Source of the DNA: Sphagnum compactum
Lineage: Eukaryota > Bryophyta > Sphagnopsida > Sphagnales
Direction: 5' to 3'
NCBI GenBank assembly: GCA_965153455.1
Contig: OZ234499.1
Location: forward strand, 15,496,271 to 15,560,270
Length of the DNA stretch: 64,000 nucleotides
Below, piece after piece: positions 56,201 to 64,000 of this stretch. Position numbers and translations under genes: made by a program. The notes beneath the pieces are model-generated. The model searched no databases. It saw only the letters and a list, made by a program, of their open reading frames with translations, and was not told the DNA's origin. Positions within the stretch are counted from its first letter, which is position 1. Each line of letters opens with the position of its first letter.

Positions 56201-57190
56201 TCTGCGGGTTCTGGTGTATGGTGTCGACCAGTATGGACGCATTGTTGCTGACATTTACTGCAAGAATGTGTTTATCCAAGTGTGTCACCACTCCCTTCTT
56301 TATCAGTACTGTTTTCAGAAGTCAATTCTTGTTGCAGTTTGCAAAAAATTGTAGACAGCTTGATACCAAGCAAGCCCTGCTTTTAGTGCACTCTCTTGAT
56401 GCAGTCTCGGTGGGCAGTTTTTGGTTGCTATAATCACATCATCTCTTAGACCCTCTCTTTTTCTTTCAGATCATCTAATAACTCTCCTTATGTGAGTGCA
56501 GGAGGTGCTGTTTAAAAAGGGCTGTGTATGGCATTATGTTCAGTATGATCGTCGTCCTGAATTTGCACAGGTAGGACTTCACCAGGGCTTTGCATCAAAA
56601 TCTTCTATGACATAACTTACAAAACTAGTAGCCCCATAAGCAGATCCAAAACTTAAATATGATTCACAAGCTGTGTGGCAGCCAGTGATATGAGTGCAGA
56701 CATTTTTTACTGGTGCTCATTGGTTTTCTTTGAGCTTCAATTGTTTTCAGATTCAGCCTGCAGAGGTAGGGACCTTCATCATGCATTAAGTGGATATGTT
56801 GCTGCAAGAGCTCACATCCTACCATTTAGCAAAAGAAAGAGTGAACAACCTTGCAAAAATTCACAATTTTAGAGGATGTTTGGATGCAAATAGTCCATCC
56901 ACAATGTGCACTTCACCATTTTATCAATGCTGATAGTTCATTTGCAACTTGTCTTTCATTAGCATGTCAGCTGTTGTCAATATGGTGATTAAAGATTGTA
57001 TAATTAATTATCTGTAGGTTAGGAACCTACTTGTTCAACAAACAAGCTTAATTAGTTTGTCAAATTGCCCTGTGGTTTCCAGTGGGAGAAGGATGCACGA
57101 GCTGCACGAGTGGGCTTATGGGCTAATGCCAATCCTGAAAAGCCTTGGGATTATCGAAGACAGAAAAAGAACCAAGGATCTCAACATTGA
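53203..57190 (+). CDS. CAN: Ca2+-dependent staphylococcal-like nuclease (CAN type)
   Basis: Nine exons: 53203-53418, 53725-53780, 53943-54057, 54583-54741, 54979-55169, 55393-55455, 56120-56279, 56502-56570, 57083-57190; 1,137 nt, 378 aa. Plant CAN nucleases are SNase-fold enzymes that degrade DNA and RNA with Ca2+ and are attached to the plasma membrane. The N-terminus MGNACRRLVDCC fits N-myristoylation at Gly2 with nearby Cys for palmitoylation. The SNase domain lies after about residue 182: DGDTVTVYVD (Asp190/Asp192), RLRGVDAPE (Arg267, Asp270, Glu273, equal to Arg35/Asp40/Glu43 of staphylococcal nuclease), and YGVDQYGR (Arg307, equal to Arg87), so all catalytic residues are present. It appears about 50 residues longer than the Arabidopsis proteins as I remember them, partly from a Val/Thr/Ala-rich segment in exon 4. 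The C-terminus is basic (DYRRQKKNQGSQH). Confidence 0.93.
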
Positions 57191-59600
57191 TGATCTTTAG
57201 TTAGGTGAGTGGTTCCACACGCTGATACATGCTTTTGTCTACTGCAATGTTATGGCTAGCAGAGAGAAATGTGTTCACCAGCATTCGCCAGGTCACAAAT
57301 TTATTACATAACTTCCCAGAAGCTCGAACATGCACACTATCTCATGTCTTCATTGCTTCAGAAATACAAGCTTCCTTATGTATGTACATTACATCAGTCA
57401 TGACCTTTATACCAGTTATAGCAAGGTGCAAGAGTCTGACTAGCAGAGAGAGCTGGAAGCAGGACCTTCCTTAGTTAGGTAAATTCTCCAGGAACTGAAT
57501 GCAGTTCCTGTACAAATGGTATACTCAAGGATATTCAGAATTCTTTCCAATACTAGTTTAGAGCACTATCATGATCAGTCTTAAACCCCAGAGGTAGACA
57601 TGTGGGGAGGTTACTTTTACATCTCAGATATAGACATAGGACACATGTTAATTCTTGGACAATTAATTCGAATCTTCACTCCTGGAATAAGATAGGGAAC
57701 CATGTGCCCCCAGCTCTGCCAGGTAGGAACATTCTTATGTGGGAGTTGTTGATGATTCGTATACATGGTGGTCATAAGTACAGAATTGGGTGTCAAATGT
57801 CATCTTGGGGAACCATAGTATGAAAGTGGAGATATTATTTCCAAGGTTTAGGTACGTACTTCTCTTTCTGTCACCACAAGTCACAATTGTATGATAGGCT
57901 GCTACCAGATTGTGATGTAGCCATACTTGTGATCATCCACAAGAGGAATTAGCCAAATTTGGTTACAGGTCACAGAGGAAAGTAGACAAAATCTGGTAAC
58001 TTTGGCTCTAATTTTTTTGACAAAAATTCTTTGTATGAGTAGGACTGGAATTTTTTTGATCACCAACTGATGAAAAAAGTTGCCCTGAAAAATAAATGCT
58101 GGGAGTTGCTTCTACAAAGCTACTTTTAACTTAGATATTTGTGCTTGATGCACTTAATTTTTTGGAATTATGAGATAGTTGAATTAAGGTTACTTAAGTA
58201 TCTGGTTGCATGTGATGTTCACTGCAGTTATGCAGTAGGTAACATATGGATGGGATGATGACCTTAAGCATGCAATAATACTAAAGAAACATCTTGCATT
58301 TCCATGTGAGATGTGCACTTTCTATTAGGAGTAGGCAAGAGTTGGGAGTGGATCAGCAAGTTTGTCACAACTTGTGTGATCCTAAGGTTGGGTGGAGAGC
58401 ATTATTTTCTCATTGTTCTGCTGTCAATTTCCTGGAGAGAGGGAGATTTTCAATTCCCAACAAGCTGAAGGGTGAGTTTTTGCTCTGGCAGGGGCCAAGG
58501 TAGGTATTTATCATTTTTCTACGCGCGCGCACACACACACACACACAGAGGCAGTTTGTTTGTAAATGGACTTATGAAGGAAGTGACATATTGTGGTCTG
58601 AGTAGGATCTACAGCCAGCTAGTGTATAATACTACAAACCTCACAGACCACAACAAATATTGCATAATTGCAATTATTTCATGGCAGGATTCCTTGTGTG
58701 CAATGTGCGCATTTTGGCACCTTCAGGTACGTTTCTAGTCCACAAAGTCCTTAGCAGTTTGTTGTGGCTGTAGACAGGCCCTTTCATTGCTCTGCTTTTA
58801 CCTGCAACTAGTCCACAAAAAAAGTGCTAAGTCATATTATCCTGCCAAGCCAGAACAAGACTTGGGCCTCACTTGAAATGGTGTAGTAGTAGTAGTAGTA
58901 GTCAGTGATCGTCAACTCTGCAGGTGAAAAAGAAAAGAAACAGGAAAAACCAACCAAACCAACAAGGCATGGGCTAATTTTGGCCTTCTTTGTCTGGTCT
59001 AAGGATTTGTGCATGTGTTAATGTCTAGTGCTACCACAGTAGAGTCCTCAAGTTCTTCCAAAAATCTAGGGTTCAGCAGATGGTGAAACACTCAAGAATC
59101 ATAATGTCTCTAAGGGAGGTTCTGGGAATTACCCATTTGGAGTTAGAGATAGAGGCAAACTAGAAATGGAAGGCCACACCTCATCAAGCTATGATATGCA
59201 CTTCCCCTTTAGTCTCTTGAGTTTCTTGTGGTCCTTCATAAGCCTGAGCTTATTGTACCCTAAGCTTTTTAACCCTAACTACCAGTTGCGTTTTTTTAGG
59301 GTTTTTTGTTTGCAGCCAAAGTGGTGATCATCCAAAGGAAGATTTAACCAAATCTGCCTATAAACTAGATATGAAGTACAAATCTTTTATCAAACTTGTA
59401 TATCCTTACTTTTGGGCGATTGAAAACCTCCAAAATCACCTCATTTTCCAATTTTTTAAAGTTCTAATTTCGCTTTGTGGCTGAATTTCGCCAATAAAAA
59501 ACAGGTTGATATGTAGGTACCCACTGAAGACCCAGCAAAAACAAACGTCCTTGTGGTGCAGGGGGATTGGTTGGCTTTGCTAAAATTGGAACAAAGTTAT
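57191..59600. other. Region downstream of CAN, no gene recognised
   Basis: The start should contain the CAN 3' UTR. Open frames at 57229-57474, 57602-57823 and 58294-58503 have no family resemblance. A (CA)n tract with a CGCGCG start lies at 58523-58546 and a (GTA)n tract at 58883-58902. Confidence 0.5.
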
Positions 59601-59601
59601 T

Positions 59602-59636
59602 GGGGGGGGGGGTGGGGAATGGGGTGGGCACTGGGG
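59602..59636 (+). other. G-rich tract with G-quadruplex potential
   Basis: G11-T-G4-AAT-G4-T-G3-CACT-G4 on the plus strand: more than four G-runs of three or longer with loops of 1-4 bases. Confidence 0.7.
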
Positions 59637-62600
59637 AGAGGGTCCCTTGTCATTGGAGCTTCTATGCCTTTAGGTTAGGCAAATTGAATGCAACTTTGGA
59701 AGGAGGCCTAATGCACAGTTTTTCATTGAATGTCAAGAACAGAAAAATCAAGTCTGTGGAAAAAAATAGACTAACAGCTGTAGTAAGTCAGATACAAACA
59801 TAAGAGCCTGAGAGAGGGAGTTGCATTGAATGCCAGTGTCAGTCCAGAACACTGACAACAACATGATGGCTTTACTACTGTCTAGAGTCTAGAGCTTGAG
59901 AGAAGGTAGAAGTTAAGACTGGCAGGAAGTTGGAACCAGAGCCTTTCTCTCTCTTTGACCAAGACTAGAGTTACCTGGGGATAGTGTAGAGTGATTTGTA
60001 CTGCTGCTGTTGACCTTTGTAGTACACTGTATTGAACTGTACACTTCTCTATAATGACCAATCTTGGTTTGATTTCAGCCCCCTAGCTCTCAAGCCCATC
60101 TGGGGGCATTCTAGCTTATCCTTGGGGCATTTTAGTGTGTAGGGTAAGGACTAAGGACCCAGGGCTAGTCTGGAACCTTAAGTGTAAGTTGCCATCCTCT
60201 CCTCTGGCAGAAATTCTACTACAGAATGGCCTCCAAATATATTAGAAAACTTCCATCATCTCTTTAAGCTTGCAGAAGATTTCCAACTTCTGCATGCACA
60301 GAGCATGTGAGGGAGGGCCTCTATGTTTATGTCCATGAGATTGGGCTCCCCATACAATGACTGCATTACCGGAGGGGCAACCCATGCCTGGAGGCTATTG
60401 GATCCACTGCAGCGGTTATTATTTACAGTACATATGTAATATTTAGGCCTTAAACAATGGATGACTAACTTGGCTGCAGTTTCTTGCCACTCCAGGGGGG
60501 CACACAAATGGGATCTTCCTCCGACCATCTGCATGCAACTCCAAGAGGAACACCCCACCAGGGTTGCAAAAAATCGTAGAAGCAAACTTTGCAAGTCCAT
60601 AGAAGCACACAAAAAAAAGCAACTGCACAAGCTGATAGTGCATGATGCAATATTAGAGGCTTGTTATGGCCTGGTGCTTTCTATAGCTAAGAACCACTTA
60701 GATCTTGTCCAGGTAATTAAGCATGCTTACATCTTGTATCTCCAAAGGCTTAACCACCTTCACTGCCATCAACAGATGTGTGATGTCTTCCTTTGAATGC
60801 ATTTTTCTTGAATCACCAATTCATGCCACACTGCATATATATATATATATTTACATATTATAGACCACTCTTGGGTGGTTCTCTTTTTAAAAAAGGAAGA
60901 ACTTGTTGGGTAGGGGTTGAGTATATGGACCATTGACCAGTGATTCTAAAAAAAAATGAAAGAAGTGGTTTGACCCATAACAACAATTCTTCAGAACAAG
61001 ATCAAAGAACTGGTTCTTTCAGAACACTTGCGAGTTCTTTGAATTTTTTCAAAACCCCAGAATCCACAGTTATTTTATTTTGCAAATTTTCAAAAATCTG
61101 GAAATGGGCTTTCTTTGATTTTGAAAAAAAAAACAAAAAAAAACCCCAGAACTGGAGGTTCCAACAAAATCAAAGAGCTGCCCAACACTGGTATAGACTA
61201 TAGACCATTTGGTATAGAGAGGATCGAAGGTCAGTCCCTATGCCTGCTTGGGTATTTCAAGCACTCTTTTTCCAAATCATGCTCTATTTGAACTCCACAA
61301 TTATTTATTATCCATCCCATTCCCCCTAAAGTAAATCTACTTATGTACTGTTGATTACCAAGCATATAGGCATTGGCTTAATAACTTTGCCTTGGTACCA
61401 AGCCACACAATGGGTGATTGTCCTCCATAGTAGGCATGACTGAAAATGAAGCCAAGCCTTATCAAACAGCCTTATTGAAGGATTGCTGGTGAATTGACTG
61501 ACTGTTGGTACCAAAGTTGAATGGTCTCAAGTCTCAACCCAGGATGACATTGGAAAACTTAGTTATTCCAACATGGTTAGTCCAAAACCTACATACATGC
61601 ATGGCCAAGTGGAATCCAAAGTGACATACCCTATTATGTTGGCAGCTTTAACATTAATTCTACTATTTTCCAAAAATTTGCACCATAAAAAGGTTTCTTC
61701 AAATAACCAAAAAATTGTGAAGGATGATAATAAGTATGAATCTTCAAGAATATTCTCTTTGTCCAAATTAAAAAATTTCAAAATTAATTAATTATTTGAG
61801 AGACATGTGTTGAAGCTGTCAAGGTACTGCAGTATGTGAATGATTTATGAGTGGAGTCTTATGGTGCATTCACATTCGGTGTTACGGATTCTAGTATTAA
61901 GTTTCCCAAACATCAAGCTAGTCATTTAGAACCTAAACCTACTTACCACAAAGATTTTATGTTAAGTTAACAGTCACTTAATATTAAATAATCACCCATT
62001 TAACATTGGGTGCCACCTGAGATACCACCTAGATTTTCACTTAACACTGACTTAACATTAGGTGTGAATGCACCTTTATATTAGTTTTATACCAGTTCCA
62101 AACTTAGGTCTATACCATAGCCTAAGGTCAGTTTCCACATTGACAATATGAACATTGTTTTCCTTCCAAAAAATAATTCATTTAAATTTTTTTTGAAATA
62201 TTTATTGAATTTTCCATGATCTACTATGATATTGTCCACATGAGTTAGTGAAAATTATTCAGAGTGTAGCCTAAGATAATTATGATGATTTTCAACATGT
62301 CAACTTCATATTTTCACAAATTTTCATTTCACTATTTTGAGAATTATTTAATGACGGAACTGATCTTAGGGTAAGGTATACCAGACTCATACCCACCATA
62401 AACCAGTCTTGGGGTCCAATTCCAGGACCAGATGGGTATGCGAGTTTAAAAGGAACCCTACTATTACCTTCCCCGCTTTGATACATACAAATTACACTAT
62501 TTTTTAAAAGTGTTGAAATTTTGAGAAATGATTGTTTTCTCAGAAAAAAAAAAGAATTTTGAATGAAAAATGTTGAATCTTCAAGAATACTCTATTTCTC

Positions 62601-62795
62601 AAAATGAAAATTTCAAAATTAATTAATCAATTAACTATTCAACAAACATATGTCAAAGTTGCCAAGGTACTAACTATGGTACACAAAGATAGGTTTGTGG
62701 AAAGGAGCTAATTGTACCTACAATACATAAAAGTTGCCAAGTTCAAGGTTGATTGAAAACTACTCTTTGACCTGATTTTGGTATGAAAACGAATG

Positions 62796-62828
<33 letters not shown>

Positions 62829-64000
62829 ACTCACAGGTGCTTGCAAGAATGAATGCTCTTTCACAGGTGCTTGCTTGCTTGCAAGAATCCCTTATGCCTT
62901 TTACCATGAGAGAAGGAGCCCGTGAATAATAATAATAATAATAATACTTCTCGAACCACTTTTGATTCTGGCTGGCAAATTGTCATGCTTCTTGAATACA
63001 CTGATATATGGATTTGTAGTTTTGTTTGTTGGTGTGCTCATGAAAGGGCTGATAAAGAAACGTATGTAAACATGTTACTTTCGTTAGTACTTAAACTAGT
63101 ACTTAATTGCAAAGCACAGCACGGAGTATGCTAATCCATTGATATAGTCTCTGAAAGGACTTAGGGTTTTCTGAAATAAACGGTCCTAAATATGTCCCTC
63201 ATAGTACTTCTGATTTCAGACCAGGGATGGAGAGGTTCATGCTGTACCTCTAAGGTTTGGGTAGCTAATGGCTGGGACACACAATTATTTGACCCCGTAA
63301 TTCCCTACTTGCTATGTACTCTGCACCTTTCTCTCTCACCAAAGACCAAGTTAATAAAAATGAAATTTGAACCTTTCCCAAGTTAAACCAGTGTTTTTTT
63401 TTTTTTCCCATGAACTTTTTGGCTGTTTTATTAAAAAAAATTGGAAACTTTGGAATTTTTTTTCTGGTGTAAATATGAACTAGTTGCTAATTTTTATAAT
63501 AATTTTTGGAATTTTTTAAAAATGTGCCAAATTTTTTATATCACAAAACTGGGGGAAAAAAACCCTGTTCCCAGAAATGTAATTCAAAGGGCTAAGTAAA
63601 TCCTTATGGATAGTTAGTACTAGTATTCATTTTTTTTCCATAACTACATGGACAAGGTCTTTAGGGATTCTATTTTTTTGCACCACATAGGGTGTCAATT
63701 TCAAAATTTTCACCCAAAAAAAAAACCCCTCGACCTATTATCATTCCCATATCAAAATAATGTCCCCCAATCACCAATTTACCGGGTTACATTTTGATAA
63801 TACCCATATGTTATGTTCAAGGTTTCCACATACCCACCTTGAGAACCACTTTAAATAGTGGTTTTGACTCATTTGTTTTCATTAGTTAATTTTCCATGAC
63901 TTGGAATCAAGAGCTTTCCAAAGAGACCAAGAACGTGATCTGAAGCAAACCAGTTCAGTGGATCTCATAAATACAAACAAAACAAAACAAGCAAACTACC
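59637..64000. other. Right-hand end of the window, no gene recognised
   Basis: Contains overlapping open frames at 60256-60630 (minus) and 60461-60796 (plus) with no known resemblance, a (TA)n tract near 60836-60850, a (TC)n tract at 62788-62823, an (AAT)n tract at 62925-62945, and a direct repeat of about 95 bp (61738-61830 and 62575-62670). AT content rises sharply after 63380. Confidence 0.5.

Noticed and set aside
60256-60796. Overlapping 111- and 124-codon ORFs on opposite strands
   Set aside because: No family resemblance, no splice context, and both strands open over the same bases; not enough to call a gene.
1-64000. CRISPR arrays, bacterial operons, prophage or rRNA/tRNA genes
   Set aside because: The window is clearly nuclear eukaryotic DNA with spliced genes; no array of spaced identical repeats and no complete tRNA or rRNA gene was seen. 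The 82-bp and 22-bp repeats have no spacers.

Overview
The window reads as nuclear DNA of a green plant, probably a land plant or close streptophyte relative. The evidence is short introns with GT-AG (rarely GC-AG) borders, scattered CCCTAAA/TTTAGGG motifs of the plant telomere type, a plant-type N-myristoylated staphylococcal-like nuclease, and plant corepressor-type DLN motifs in one protein. I cannot name the species. Five protein genes could be assembled exon by exon from splice sites and reading phase; every exon junction below was worked out by hand.

Layout: (1) 1-2256, minus strand: 5' part of ARV1 (ER lipid/sterol homeostasis), running off the left edge. (2) 2257-3046: short shared upstream region between divergent genes. 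(3) 3047-18290, plus: a complete INTS1 (Integrator subunit 1) gene with about 36 exons and about 2,620 codons, in which the last exon is out of phase by one base at a run of nine G. (4) 18291-32105: AT-rich transposon graveyard with a hAT transposase relic, LTR-retroelement scraps, a degenerate telomere-like array and a reverse transcriptase relic. (5) 32106-34416, minus: mitochondrial carrier of the SLC25A44 type, five exons. (6) 34417-43090: a SINE-like piece, an 82-bp tandem repeat, more AT-rich decay, a PIF/Harbinger transposase relic, and 700 bp further on a 369-bp Tourist-like MITE with TAA target duplication. (7) 43091-45789, plus: OTU/YOD1-type deubiquitinase, eight exons. (8) 45790-53202: a Ty1/copia RT relic, a microsatellite, and one orphan 161-codon ORF on the minus strand. 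(9) 53203-57190, plus: Ca2+-dependent staphylococcal-like nuclease (CAN type), nine exons. (10) 57191-64000: no gene recognised.

The genes are ordinary housekeeping loci (snRNA/mRNA 3' processing, ER lipid homeostasis, mitochondrial transport, deubiquitination, membrane-anchored nuclease) with no shared pathway. They sit as gene islands in AT-rich, decayed transposon sequence. The most notable points are the full-length plant INTS1 with an acidic, DLN-motif-bearing N-terminal extension, its single-base frame problem at a homopolymer, two GC-AG introns, and the pairing of a decayed Harbinger transposase with a well-preserved MITE.
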